Below, in pieces: positions 1 through 10,339 of a DNA stretch of 64,000 bases. Below the pieces are notes generated by a model that ran no database searches, was not told the origin of the DNA, and saw only the letters and a list, made by a program, of their open reading frames with translations. This DNA is from Diphasiastrum complanatum (Eukaryota; Streptophyta; Lycopodiopsida; Lycopodiales; Lycopodiaceae). Position numbers and translations under genes: made by a program. Within the stretch, counting starts at the first letter, position 1. Every line of letters starts with the position of its first letter. Location: NCBI GenBank assembly GCA_029204225.1, contig CM055093.1, positions 30,329,777 to 30,393,776 on the forward strand, given 5' to 3'.

Positions 1-335
1 ATACCAGTAGGTCGACGTCTGGATTTGTATTCTTATTCAATCAAGGCTCGATCTCATGGAACAGCCAAAAACAGACCTCGATAGCTTTGTCATCAACTGA
101 ATCGGAATACATAGTTGTCACAAATGCTACCAAGAAGGCGATAAGCGATTTGGTTGAGGAATCTACTAGCAAATATCGACCTTGCTCAACTATAGCCAAC
201 GACCCTATATTGTGACAATCAAAGCACAATTGCACTATCTCTGAATCAGAGATATCATTCTCGAAGTAAGCATATTGCAATCAGTATCACTACCTCAAAG
301 AAAAAGTACAGAGCAAGGAAGTTTCATTGGTTTAC
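1..335 (+). pseudogene. Ty1/copia RNase H fragment (element X0), 5' part
   Basis: In the frame that enters from the window edge this reads as copia RNase H. The block ISWNSQKQTSIALSSTESEY is typical, followed by a decayed LYCDNQS and RYHSRSKHI, then KEVSLVYYM. Frame changes and stops (near 170-200 and a one-base shift near 285) make it non-functional. The reading stops exactly at the hAT target site and resumes at 11674, so this is the left half of one interrupted gene. The host element continues to the left outside the window. Confidence 0.85.
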
Positions 336-343
336 TACATGAG

Positions 344-425
344 TCCCAAGGTTGCATCGAACTGCGGTTCGAACCATCGAATCGAACAGACCCAATTCGA
401 ACCGTTCAAACCGTATGCTGTCAAA
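344..425 (+). repeat. hAT 5' terminal and subterminal repeats
   Basis: The left end carries CAAGGTTGCA and then clustered GGTTCGAAC, CGAATCGAAC and ATTCGAACC words in both orientations. The right end (11549-11665) has the same words, consistent with transposase-binding subterminal repeats of hAT elements. The match of terminus plus subterminal motif at both ends supports the element limits. Confidence 0.7.
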
Positions 426-456
426 AAGGCCCGAATCCGTTATGTTCACGCCCGAG

Positions 457-458
<2 letters not shown>

Positions 459-545
<87 letters not shown>
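459..545. repeat. (GA)n microsatellite
   Basis: An uninterrupted GA dinucleotide tract of roughly 85 bases. The apparent poly-Arg-Glu open frames across it are an artefact of the repeat. Confidence 0.97.
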
Positions 546-547
<2 letters not shown>

Positions 548-860
548 TTATGTTTGAGAGAGTGTGTGTGATATTGTGTGTGTGAGAGAGTCTTGAGAAT
601 TTTGTGTGTGTGTGTGAGTGATTGTGTGATATTGTGTGTGTGTGTGTCTTGAGATTTTGTGTGTAAGTGATTGTGTGTGTGTGTGTCTTGAGATTTTCTG
701 TGTGTGTCAGTGATTGTGTGTTAGTGTGTGTGTGAGAGTGTGTGTGTGACGTGTGAGATTGTGTGTGTGTGTTTGTGTGTGTGTGAGTGATTGTGTGTGT
801 GTGTGTGTGTGTGATTGTGTGTGTGTGATATTTTGTGTGTGTGTGTGACGTGTGTGTGTT
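546..860. repeat. Imperfect (GT)n tract
   Basis: A long TG/GT-rich stretch with GA, ATTGTG and CTTGAG interruptions. It directly follows the GA microsatellite, forming a compound purine/TG repeat of about 400 bases between the hAT 5' end and its first exon. Confidence 0.9.
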
Positions 861-1062
861 GAAACTTGAATCTTGACGGGGTTCAGTGTGGAGCCTGGGC
901 AGAGGGGTGTGGGACCTAGGTAGTAGGTACTTACAAGTTACTACTTAGTTAGAAGTTAGAACTTAGGAGTTAGTTCGAGTTACTAGTTAGAAGTTAGCGG
1001 TTAGGGTTAGAAACTAGATTAGAATTTAGAATTTAGGGTATACTACATAGAAATTAGAGACT

Positions 1063-1065
<3 letters not shown>

Positions 1066-1094
<29 letters not shown>
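1066..1094. repeat. (GA)n microsatellite next to the first transposase exon
   Basis: A short GA tract ending about 14 bases before the transposase ATG at 1108. The preceding 900-1060 region holds many short TTAGAAGTTAG-like repeats, probably degenerate subterminal repeats of the hAT. Confidence 0.85.
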
Positions 1095-1095
<1 letters not shown>

Positions 1096-1107
1096 CCACC
1101 AGTGACC

Positions 1108-1357
1108 ATGCCGAGGGATAGGGATCCCTTGTGGGATCATGTCACCATCGCTGCGGCCTATGGCACATCGGGCACGAAGAGATGGACTTGCAGATACTAT
1201 CACCAGTCTTACACTGGAGGGCCCACACACATCAGGGCACATTTGTTACGTTTGAGGGGTTATGAGATTGCCCCTTGCATGCATGCTCTTGACACGCTAC
1301 TCACTCTTGTTGCATCGAAGGAGGTTGGCCCTTCGAGGATGGGGCCCAGACAGAGAG
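1108..1357 (+). pseudogene. hAT transposase exon 1, BED-type zinc finger
   Basis: The ATG at 1108 is preceded by GACC and opens a frame reading DPLWDHVT, then WTC, GGPTHIRAHL and YEIAPC, which is the BED finger layout used by plant hAT transposases for DNA binding. The second Cys of the expected C-x2-C pair is Tyr (C-R-Y-Y), so one zinc ligand appears lost. The exon ends at a GT donor after 1357 (GAG/GTAAAT) and joins in phase to an acceptor at 1538. Confidence 0.75.
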
Positions 1358-1538
1358 GTAAATATTCAACTCTTACACTTCAAAGTTCAAACATTCAAAT
1401 TTCACATTGATCAAGTTTTAACTCACATCAACTTTCAAGGTTGAAGTTTCAAGTTCAACGATCATTGATCTGAGATCATCTAAATTCTAATTTATAAATT
1501 GTATTGTAATTTGTCTTTTTTGGCAAATCGAGATGCAG

Positions 1539-2000
1539 TGACGGCGACACAGCGAGAGACCACCACATCACGCCCCCCAGTTGCCATCCGCTCACCCCTC
1601 TCTTCCCATGGCTCAGAGGACAGAGCTGCACATGAGGTAGGGCCTAGTACCCGGCCTGACCCGCCTTCTGGTGCAGAATCCTCGACACCACCTCCAAAGA
1701 GGGAGAGGTAGACGGGGCCGCACCACACAGCTGGGGGGTAGGGAGTACTATTTGTCCACCTTCGCTCCCAGAGCCATTGCAGAGGCAGAGGTTGCAGTTC
1801 GACAGTTGTTCTACACCTGCGATATGCCATTTCATCTGGCTAGGACCCCGGCATGGAGGAGGGCGATGAGTGCAGTGAGTGCGATTGGGCAGGTGTGGCC
1901 GGGGCCATCTTGTGAGCACCTGAGGACGAAGGGACTTCTTGATGAGCGGGCTTCTGTTGACCAGAAGCTAGAGCCTCTCAAGAAGGCATGGGCCCAATAC
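1539..2000 (+). pseudogene. hAT transposase exon 2, linker and N-terminal helical region
   Basis: The acceptor GATGCAG precedes 1539 and continues exon 1 in phase (TATQRETTTSRPPVAIRS). That frame stops at TAG near 1709. A +1 frame then carries the recognisable hAT segment, including VRQLFYTCDMPFHLARTPAW, RAMSAV, GPSCEHLRTKGLLDE and PLKKAW, which precedes DUF659 in BED/DUF659/hATC proteins. A small frameshift (or a mini-intron) near 1700 is needed to connect the two, one of several lesions in this gene. Confidence 0.75.
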
Positions 2001-2317
2001 GTACTACTATGATCTATCCTTTTAAATTTATGCACTGTTACCTATAAACTTTAAAGACTATGATGATTGATCATTGATATGTAGTATGTACATTGTGATT
2101 TGTACATTAAGTTTTCATACATTGTGGTGGCATTGCATACTTATTACTTGTTAAATTCTAATAGCTATTTATGTTTGATCATGAATCATGATTGTCAATT
2201 TTCAAAATTCAAATGATCATTCATCATTGAAATTTGCCATGGAATTTGAATTACGATCTCGGATCTTGTCTTGTGCAACACTGCAATGTGAGTCATGACT
2301 TGTCACCTGTGAACTAG
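2001..2317 (+). other. Intron of the hAT transposase
   Basis: AT-rich sequence between the exon ending near KAWAQY and the acceptor AACTAG before 2318. I see no coding signal. Confidence 0.6.
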
Positions 2318-2368
2318 GTATGGTTGCACCATCATATCTGATGGTTGGAGCGATACAAGGAGGCGCCA
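2318..2368 (+). pseudogene. hAT transposase DUF659 exon, left half (split by an LTR element)
   Basis: After the acceptor the frame reads YGCTIISDGWSDTRRRH, the diagnostic start of DUF659 (in the family, TSDGWTD or similar). The frame is cut at CGCCA (2364-2368) by an LTR retrotransposon and resumes at 7980 with the same CGCCA followed by ATATTGAAT, giving RHILNILV. The host exon therefore existed before the LTR insertion. Confidence 0.85.
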
Positions 2369-2861
2369 TATAATGTCCTAATCCAAGAATCTTATTCTAA
2401 GCATGCCAATCACAAGCAACACAAGGGAAACGGATGGTGGACAAACCAACCCAACCAAACCTAGATCGAACAGATCTAGCCCCCAAGCTATGGATCAATC
2501 ACAGTCATGGAAAGAGAAATCACCCTAGCAGCATGTAGCTACCAATCAAAGAATCAAGCATACACTAGTGAGAGCCCAATAGGTATACTTATACCCTCCA
2601 AGGCCATGCACCACTAGTAGTGCACTATGACACCTCACTGGACACCTCTGCAGCCTATCTGGGCCACGTCATCCAGTTCCCCAATGACTCACTGATAGAC
2701 CCATATAAATCCACCATCATGAGTTTAGGCCTACAAACATTAATTATGACCTTATCCACATAAGGGCCCCAATTCCCTTATAGTCACAATTAACTTACGG
2801 GTTGTTGGTCTACTGATCCCTAGCGTGGACACGCTACCCGAGACCAGTCGTGGGCATGACA
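2369..2861 (-). repeat. Element I LTR (3' LTR in sense)
   Basis: Direct repeat partner of 7486-7979. The right border is set by divergence after GGGCATGACA, where the polypurine tract begins. The left border is set by the CGCCA target duplication. The top-strand first bases are TATAATG, so in sense the LTR ends in TA rather than CA. Confidence 0.85.
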
Positions 2862-3039
2862 TTCTTCCCCCCTTATTCAAGTTCTGTCCTCAAAACTTAA
2901 AACTAGGAAAGTTCCTCCTTAAGCTTCCTTCCTGTCACGGGAATCATCATCGTATGTGAGACTCTTCCATCGAACCAGATGCTTGGTAACTATACGATTT
3001 CTTAATCGTTTAGTTCTTGTATCCAAGATCCTTCCGGGT

Positions 3040-3276
3040 TCAAACCAAATCCCCCACTTGGAAGTCTCTCGGTGATCTTTTCAGATTTGCATAATGCCGG
3101 TCCCTATCCTGGGCACACTGGACATTTTCACGTGCAATCCGTAGCATTTCCTGCATATCATGTAGGAAATCCGCTACCTTATGAAACTTGATCGTCCGAG
3201 TCTCTACCAGAATGAGTGATATAGGTATAAGCGCGAACGGGCTATAACCGGTAGCCAAATGCTTACTATAACTCAA
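3040..3276 (-). pseudogene. Ty3/gypsy integrase C-terminal fragment
   Basis: The minus-strand frame contains KHLATGYSPFALI, RIARENVQCAQDRDRHYAN and FQVGDLV, which in gypsy integrases lie between the catalytic core and the GPY/F or chromodomain region. The DDE residues, the zinc domain and a chromodomain are not found in frame. It is a short remnant belonging to element I, about 180 bp inside its polypurine tract. Confidence 0.8.
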
Positions 3277-3707
3277 TCTCCATCAAGAATAACTTCCTCT
3301 CCGAGGAGATTGCTATCAAAATATAAATACATATTTTATCTGATCTTCTGACCATGCAGGTAATCCTTCTTTTAAATGATCAAGTATAACTAGAATCGGA
3401 ACTATGATTCGTCAATCATAATTCATCGGATTCTTGTCCTATACTCAATAAAAGAATGTGATAACCTAACATAGGTAACTACCAATGATTAGAAGAACTT
3501 AAAACTCAGAGTCATCTCTAGTTTAGTGAATACGACCGACCAAAAGCGACCAGTGAACTTCGAATCGCGAATGTTCATAATGTCACTAGGTAATTCGTAA
3601 AGCCTAAATAGACACTCTAAAACTACTTGGACTTTACCCGAATAAACATAGCCGATTTGGTAAGATGATCAGTCGTACCAAAATTCCACTATCATGTTTA
3701 TTCATCC
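3277..3707. other. Element I interior, no recognisable coding
   Basis: AT-rich, all frames closed by stops. I see nothing assignable. Confidence 0.5.
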
Positions 3708-3950
3708 GAGGCAGGGATGCGCGTCCGGGCCGGACGCGGGCAATCTGCGTCCGCGTCCGCGTCCACGTCCGCGTCCGAACCCGGACGCGTCCTTGGACGC
3801 ATCCATATTTTATTTTTTTTATTTTTTTTTAACTCTAAAAGAATCAAAAAAAAAAAAAAAAAAAGCAGACGTGTCTGGGGACCCGGACGCGGACACGAAC
3901 TCGCGTCCGGACGCGCGTTCGCGTCTAGGGTCCGCCGCGTTAGATCCGGA
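3708..3950. repeat. GC-rich foldback patch built on GTCCGC/GCGGAC words
   Basis: The left half has repeated CGTCCG words (3717-3800). A central T-run/A-run (about 3800-3863) forms the loop side. The right half carries GGACGCG words (3870-3945), so the two halves can pair. The composition is very different from the AT-rich surroundings, and it looks like a small non-autonomous foldback or MITE-like insertion. I could not find a clean target duplication. Apparent Arg-Pro open frames here are repeat artefacts. Confidence 0.55.
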
Positions 3951-6900
3951 GTAATCTTACCATAAACACAATCCTCTCTTATGGATCAGGTATAACCTAG
4001 AGTCTGAGTTAGGATTCACCAATCCCAACTCTCCAGATTCCCAAGACCATACCATATCATAAGAGTGCATCACAGTTCAAACGGGAAAAGATAAGGTCAA
4101 AAGTTCTCGTGTATTCTATGCACACCAATCTGTAAATGAATCCGAAATGACTCGCAAACGTTGCGACTTATAAGCAATACATCTCAACAATAATATCCAT
4201 AAGTAAGATTATATTGTTGATTTCCAACAACTAACTCAGAAGTAGCACTCCTGACTCGGTTACCTGTATCGGATTTAGAAAATATTTAAATGTCTAGGTG
4301 TGGTACCAAAACACCACATTTAATCTGATTCTAAATCAATTCTAGGTCAATAAGCAATTCTCAATGAGAAATTACTATAACCTAGCAAGAAATTGTCTCT
4401 CTACAATTCTCATCAATATGCTTATGTACCAACAACTAGTTTATGCATGCAAATAACTTAGTTCAAGGAATACTTTGTAGATCCACAGGATTAAAAGTTT
4501 GTACAAAAGGTTTTATGATCCCACAAATATTCACTACATAGCATATCTCTACAGATTTCTCCTGATCTATACACTTCACTTTCTTAACCAAGAATCCTGT
4601 AACTTGATTATCCTCTAAGAGAGAATTTTACTCAAAGAGTGCTATTTCACAATCCAAAATCTCAACCGGAGATTATCTCAAAAGATTATATTGTTAGCAT
4701 GAATTTCCTTCCTTGCATCAACCCACGGATCTCAATCCTCACTAAGATCAAGTTGATTACCCTCAACAAGGAACAAGTTTCTACAAACCACTATCTTGCA
4801 GTAGAATCCCGTAGTTCTGACACAAATCAATCGGACTTGTAATCAGCCACTCTTCTACCACAAGAGTGTTTTCTAATTTCCTTATCTTACATCTTCAAAC
4901 CAGATATCAAAATATCCTATCGTTTCTGATTCTTGAAACAGGTCCACCATCTATCAATATAACAGATTCCTCCTGGAATCTCTGATAGATGTTTCCCCCA
5001 AATAGTTTCAGATCTTCATTTTGGAATCGCCTGCGTCCCATACCACAAGTTCTTCCTCCATGAAGGCCCTCTACTTACTTTGATCAAAGTGTCAACAAAA
5101 ACAATACAAGTATATGAAGTTCTCAGGAATTATTAATAATTCCAACTTCAAAAAACAGTTTATAAATTCTTTCACCCCTTTTCATAATCTCTACGATCGC
5201 TGAAAGGATAGTAGTATTCGTCCTAACATGCCTTGAGTGACAGATTTAGAAATGGGGAAGAATGAGTCGGCTTTTTTTTGTTGTAAAATCACACTGTGTT
5301 GGTATGCCCCAGCTTCAAGCACATCAAGAAGACAAGTTTTTTCGTTTCATTTTAGTCTTTCATTCTAGGCTTCTGGGCCGTTTGGCCGTGCCTGTTTCCG
5401 AAAAAATGACACCTTGGTCAAAAAATCCAAGAATTCCTGGACATAGGTGTCCAATTCTCGGTTGCCCATTGCAGCTAAATAAAACGAACACAAATTTCGT
5501 CAATTGTGAAAAAAGCCTTACGGAATTCCTCCAGGAATTCAGCCCAATCACCTGTTTTATGAGTAGCATCCTCCACCACAAAGAGGCCTTACCCAAAGCA
5601 ACAACAAAAACCGACGAAATTTATTTTTTTATTCTGGGACGTTGCGCAAGCTAAAGTAGCTTCGATCAACGATTTATCCAGTCACCTACAACTTCGAGGC
5701 TTTTAATCGCCGGGAAAAATTTCCGGTTGTTAGCCCAAGTTGTTTATCTTAATGACTAATTATTGAATAGATTTTGCATCCGGTTTTTTCTATTTATTGC
5801 CTAGATGAAATTCCAACACACCGTGGTCCAGAAATTACAACCATGTGTTTAACATTTCAGGGGGTCATCACGGTCGAGTGATGCCGGGCGAATTTTCATT
5901 TGCCCCCCTTCACTAAAATTTCATTCTATCCATTTGCCTACGAAAACCGAAAAAATTGAAAAAAATTTACGTTCGGTTCATCTCATTGCGGTATAATTTT
6001 TCTAATAGAGCAATGTCCATAAAAACGTAGTTTTTAACGGACCATAACGTGCTTATAGAATTTATACCAATGATGATTGCAAAATGGATTTTGTGCAACA
6101 AATATGCCGAGAAAACCCCTATATGCATCGGAATCTAATTCACACATTTTTAAGCCATTTCGATTTTTAATTACATTAACTACCTTCTCAACTTTATAGT
6201 CTATAAAGACTATTAGAAGCCTTTGGAAGTTTTTCTTAAAAAACGGAAAAACAAAAAACTTGGTATAACAACTCCAGGCCCACCCCTCCTCCCTACTCAC
6301 CATGCCCACCTAACAAATTGGATAACTTTAAAACTCAAGTTATCTAAAAGTTCAAACCTGACCACCCCCTCCTCCCCCCCCTTTCACCTTTCCCTCAAAA
6401 AAGTGAGGGTTCGGGCTCCTTCAGGTTGCAAGAAGGGGCCCGAGAGAGAGAGAGGGAACCGAGAGGGAGAGATGGCGGCAGATTGAGAGCTTGCCAAGCT
6501 CGCTTCCAACTCGCCATGGTTTCAGTTGCTTTAGCAGGCACACAAGTGATTCGAGGGCGCGCTGGAGGGCGCTTTCTGGTGCGGTTTTAGAGAGTTAATA
6601 CTGTTGTTTGTTTTTTCCAGAAATCAAAGCTTTAACTAGCTTTTCTTTTATGCTTAAAGCTTTAGAAGAAGACCTCTGCTGTTTTTGCAGATTCCTCATG
6701 ACAATAGGGCGCTTTTACAGCTGCTTTACATTCATATATGCATAAGCAAGCTATTCTTATAGATTTACACATTGTAGGTTTCCTAAAGGCTGAAAAACAA
6801 GGTAGATGCTACCCATTTTTTTCAGAAACTCTGATTTGCAGGTGCCTACCTTTATTTACAGAATAGGCAATCCTGTAAACCATACCATCTGTATAATGGC

Positions 6901-7485
6901 TTTACTGATTCACCAAAGCCTGAAAAACTCTGTTAGTTTGCCAAAAAATCTAACATGAACCTGTGAATCACCAAGAAACCGCCATGCAAATCTTGTAAGA
7001 AACCACCAACACTCATAGCCGTGATTAGTCTTTTTTGTAACTCTTTTCCTGCTTTTTCTCTGTTTCGAGCCCAAACTGGCTCAATAAAAAGCAAAAGACA
7101 GCTAACAAAACCACCTAAACCACTGTTTGAAGAACAAAAAGTCGTAAAAACCAGCATTTCCTCTAATTGAACCCGTTGCTATCAAAAAAGTGCTCTTAAT
7201 GAAGTAATCGGCAACATAAGTGATTCAAGAAAACCGAAATTCACTTCCTAAATACCAATTTGAAGTGCTTGAAAAACCGAATCGATTGTATACCTGGTAG
7301 TACACATACCACACAATCGATCATACTTCAAAAAAGAAATTTACGGGAAGAGGAATTTGAATTTTCACCACTTGTTGCTTACTCCATTTTCTCGAAAGTA
7401 TGTCGAAATTCCGTATCACACAACGGAAAAGTCCTCACACAATTCGAGATTCAATCTTGAACACACTACAATGGCAAAACGTGCT
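3951..7485. other. Element I interior, unassigned
   Basis: About 3.5 kb without a recognisable retroviral domain. One plus-strand open frame of 130 codons (5262-5654) has no motif I know and lies antisense to the element. A GA-rich spot with GAGAGAGAGGG occurs at 6441-6475, and short closed frames fill the rest. In sense this should hold gag, protease and RT, so these are either deleted or decayed beyond reading. Confidence 0.45.
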
Positions 7486-7979
7486 TATAAAGTCCTAATC
7501 CAAGAATCCTATTCTAAGCATGCCAATCACAAGCAACACAAGGAAAACAGATAGTGGACAAACCAACCCAACCAAACCTAGATCGAACGGATCTAGCCCC
7601 CAAGCTATGGATCAATCACAGTCATGGAAAGAGGAATCACCCTAGCAGCATGTAGCTACCAATCACAAAATCAAGCATACACTAGTGAGAGCCCAATAGG
7701 TATACTTATACCCTCCAAGGCCCATGCACCACTAGTAGTGCACTGTGACACCTCACTGGACACCTCTGCAGCCTATCTGGGCCACGTCATCCAATTCCCC
7801 AATGACTCACTGATAGACCCATATAAATCCACCATCATGAGTTTAGGCCTACAACCATTAATTATGACCTTATCCACATAAGGGCCCCAATTCCCTTATA
7901 GTCACAATTAACTTACGGGTTGTTGGTCTACTAATCCCTAGCGTGGACACGCTACCCGAGACCAGTCGTGGGCATGGCA
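7486..7979 (-). repeat. Element I LTR (5' LTR in sense)
   Basis: Matches 2369-2861 over its full length and ends GGGCATGGCA immediately before the second CGCCA duplicate. The sequence adjoining its sense 3' end (AGCACGTTTTGCC on the minus strand) does not resemble the initiator-Met primer site used by the other elements here, so the primer is unknown. Confidence 0.85.
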
Positions 7980-8129
7980 CGCCACATATTGAATATCCTA
8001 GTGTCTTTGTGCCTGGGGACGATGTTTCTTAGATCCATCAACACCTCTGGGGAGGCAGTCACAGGCGAGTACATGTTCTCACACATTCGAGCTGCCATTG
8101 AGGAGGTGGGACCACAACACGTTGTACAG
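7980..8129 (+). pseudogene. hAT transposase DUF659 exon, right half
   Basis: Continues the exon interrupted at 2368. It reads ATFL-type DUF659 sequence including LNILVSLCLGTMFLRSI, GEYMFSHIRAAIEEVG and HVVQ, and ends at a GT donor after 8129 (CAG/GTATAT). The alignment to the family is contiguous once the LTR element and one CGCCA are removed. Confidence 0.85.
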
Positions 8130-8286
8130 GTATATATATTATATTTATTACTATAATGTTAAATGGTAATTTGTAAATGTTAATGTTGAATGTTCATTGT
8201 TCAATGGCGATTGATTAACAATGGATTATGGTTCACTTGAATTCGGAATTCCAAAGTCATGCACATTGCATTGTATGGTTGTGCAG

Positions 8287-8771
8287 GTGGTCACAGACAA
8301 TGCGTCAAACTACGTCTCCATGGGTAGGCTTGTTAATGAGACCTATCCCCACATCTTTTGGACACCTTGTGCTGCACACTGCCTAGACTTGTTGGTCGAG
8401 GATGTGGCCAAGATTCCATGGATTGCGGAGGTGGTACGTACCGCACGGTTCTTGGTGAGATTCGTCACCAAGAAGCCCAGGGTCTTGGTCATGTTCAGGA
8501 GACAGTCCACCTTGGTCTTGAGGCAGATGGTTGTTGCAGTTGAGTGGGCACAGTGAGGGCAATCACAGGAGCCCAAGAGTAAGAGATTCGAGTGGACCAT
8601 TATGTTTTCATCATTTTGGGATGAGGCTCGATCCATTGTGGTGGGCCTGCAGCCTATCTACATTGTCCTGCACCTTACAGATCGAGAGGGCTGCACATTG
8701 GGCCTCTTGTACGAGTTCATGGACAGGCTGGGCAAGCAGTTGAGCCTTTGCACGACCATTAGCCTAGAGAG
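8287..8771 (+). pseudogene. hAT transposase exon, RNase H-like catalytic fold region
   Basis: After the acceptor TTGTGCAG the frame gives VVTDNASNYVSMGRL and IFWTPCAAHCLDLLVEDV. This holds the conserved catalytic-fold Asp (TDNA) and the CxxH motif of hAT transposases. An in-frame TGA at about 8554 interrupts an otherwise continuous frame that resumes with MFSSFWDEARSIV and YEFMDRLGKQL. The exon ends at a donor near 8771 (GAG/GTATAC). The single nonsense codon alone would inactivate the protein. Confidence 0.85.
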
Positions 8772-9021
8772 GTATACCGTGTATTGCTGACGCTTATTAC
8801 TTAAGCCTTACTAGTTAGTACTTAGTGGTTACTAGTAACTAGTTGGTACTAACTTGTAACTTCTAAGTTGTAACTTGTAACTAATGTTTGAAATTTGAAT
8901 CAGTTATCATTCGCCATTCATAATTGAAGATTCAAGATTCAAATTTCAAATGTAGTATGTAGTATGTAGTATGTACTACATAGTATAATTATTAATGTGT
9001 CTTCAATCTTGATTCTTGCAG

Positions 9022-9279
9022 GCTTGCACAGGTCCGGCTCCTTTGGTTGAGCAGGTGGGAGTGGTTTTCATAAGCCCCTGCATGCCATGGCCCACATACT
9101 CCATCCACTTTGGAGGAATGAGGAGCAGTACACAGACAGGGAGCTCAGAGATGGCTGGAATACCTATATCTCCCAAGTTTATCCTGATGTACGCGAGCAG
9201 GATAACCTGCTGGATGAGCTCCAGATTTTCAGGCAGGAGACCTTGGAGTTCGCCACTGGCCTGGCGCTTTTGAGAGAGG
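9022..9279 (+). pseudogene. hAT transposase exon, insertion-domain end
   Basis: The acceptor TTCTTGCAG precedes 9022. The frame RLAQVRLLWLSRWEWF is followed by a one-base T insertion near 9069 that shifts to KPLHAMAHILHPLWRNEEQY, a typical hAT RWxWFHxPLHAxA block. It continues to WNTYISQVYPD and ends at a donor after 9279 (GAG/GGTAATAA region). Confidence 0.75.
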
Positions 9280-9406
9280 GTAATAAATTGACCATGGTCC
9301 ATTACAGTTTAAAGTTCACATTTTACTGCACAATTAGTCAATCATATTGTAACTTGTTGGAACTTGGTTGCAACTTGCTAGCACTAACTGCCCCTTGAAC
9401 TGTCAG

Positions 9407-9650
9407 GCCAGCTGCGTCCCAGGTCATGGTAGTCGAAGTTTGGGGTTGATGTCCCCAAATTACGTCACCTTGCCATCAGGATTCTCTCACAGGACTGCAC
9501 TGCAGTCGCTTGTGAGAGAAACTGGAGTGTCCATTCCCTGATTCACATGAAGAAGAGGAATCGACTCTCATCTGCAGAGTTGGAGAGGTTGGTGTACGTA
9601 CACGCCCAACCTAAGACTTTTGGGTAGACTCCAAACCACCGCAGAGCCTA
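9407..9650 (+). pseudogene. hAT transposase exon, hATC dimerisation domain
   Basis: After the acceptor GTCAG the frame contains a TAG at the second Trp of the WW motif (about 9429), then FGVDVPKLRHLAIRILSQ, CERNWSVHSLIHMKKRNRLS and ELERLVYVH, the C-terminal hATC dimerisation block with its CERNWS signature. A further in-frame TAG occurs near 9624 before the donor AG/GTAAC. These are nonsense lesions in a once complete transposase. Confidence 0.85.
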
Positions 9651-9821
9651 TCCAGGTAACTTGTAAGCCATAATATATAATTTCGAACATGTGAATTTGT
9701 GATCCCAAGACCCAGTTAGTAGATACTAAATAGATCATATACTAGACTGTAGCTAAATTTTGACTTTTGTCGGCCCTCCAAATTTTGTTTTCATTTCAAT
9801 GTGCATTGTGACATGTGCGTA

Positions 9822-9931
9822 GGTTAATCCCGATCTAATCGATGTGGCAAAGGTTTTAGAGTTGCCACCGATAGACCAGTCAGAGGAGAACATGTACGCA
9901 TTCCTCCATGAGGAGGCCATGCAGAGTGCAG
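9822..9931 (+). pseudogene. hAT transposase exon after hATC
   Basis: Reads VNPDLIDVAKVLELPPIDQ then NMYAFLHEEA between a probable acceptor (GTGCGTAG) and a GT donor after GCAG near 9931. It corresponds to the variable tail after hATC. Confidence 0.6.
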
Positions 9932-10018
9932 GTGAGAAATTAAGATTGTCTAAGGTCTTGAATTAAATTTTCAAAGTTCGAACTAATCATTGTAAATTGT
10001 AATTTACTAATTTGCAGG

Positions 10019-10214
10019 CAATAATACGTTTATCCCTCCTTGTGTGCACTGTGCAAGACCTGTCACTCGAGCAAAGCGCAGGAAGAGGGCAGGAGAGGGT
10101 AGCAGCTCCCGTGCTCACAGCCCTGACGACGAGGACGAGTCTGAGTCTGAGGCATCGTCAGGGTCAGAGTCCTCAGAGGAGGAGTATGTGGATGAGGAGT
10201 CGGGGCGGGGATGA
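10019..10214 (+). pseudogene. hAT transposase last exon, acidic Ser/Glu tail
   Basis: After the acceptor TTTGCAG, the frame contains a basic RAKRRKRAGEG stretch (possible nuclear localisation signal) and then a long Asp/Glu/Ser run (DDEDESESEASSGSESSEEE), ending at TGA near 10212. Basic plus acidic tails are common in plant hAT transposases. The assignment rests on position and composition. Confidence 0.55.
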
Positions 10215-10339
10215 GGATGAGGGGCATCATACCTCTGCCTCTGATGAGGATTTCGCAACTGCCACTCGAGAGACCACAACAGGCTCCACAGCACGAGCGA
10301 GTAGGAGGAGACTCAGGCGTAGGAGAGCTTAGAGTGCTC

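Larger units (their letters stand above)
2369..7979 (-). mobile_element. LTR retrotransposon I, minus strand, inserted in the hAT DUF659 exon
   Basis: Two near-identical repeats of about 493 bp bound the element and are flanked by CGCCA at 2364-2368 and 7980-7984, a perfect 5-bp target duplication. The minus orientation follows from the G-rich tract GGGGGGAAGAA just inside the left repeat (a polypurine tract on the minus strand) and from a minus-strand integrase remnant at 3040-3276, which places it in Ty3/gypsy. In sense the LTR begins TGCC or TGTC and ends TTATA or TATA. I count about 15 substitutions and a one-base indel between the two LTRs, so it is clearly older than gypsy A. Most of the 4.6-kb interior has no recognisable coding. 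Confidence 0.85.

Noticed and set aside
275-585. Open frames with long Arg-Glu runs near the window start
   Set aside because: They are the (GA)n microsatellite read in three frames; no protein family.
3694-3965. Arg-Pro/Ser-Ala repeat open frames
   Set aside because: Produced by the GTCCGC repeat and an A/T run, not a gene.
5262-5654. 130-codon plus-strand frame as a host gene
   Set aside because: No motif, no splice context, antisense to element I, and composition matches surrounding non-coding DNA.
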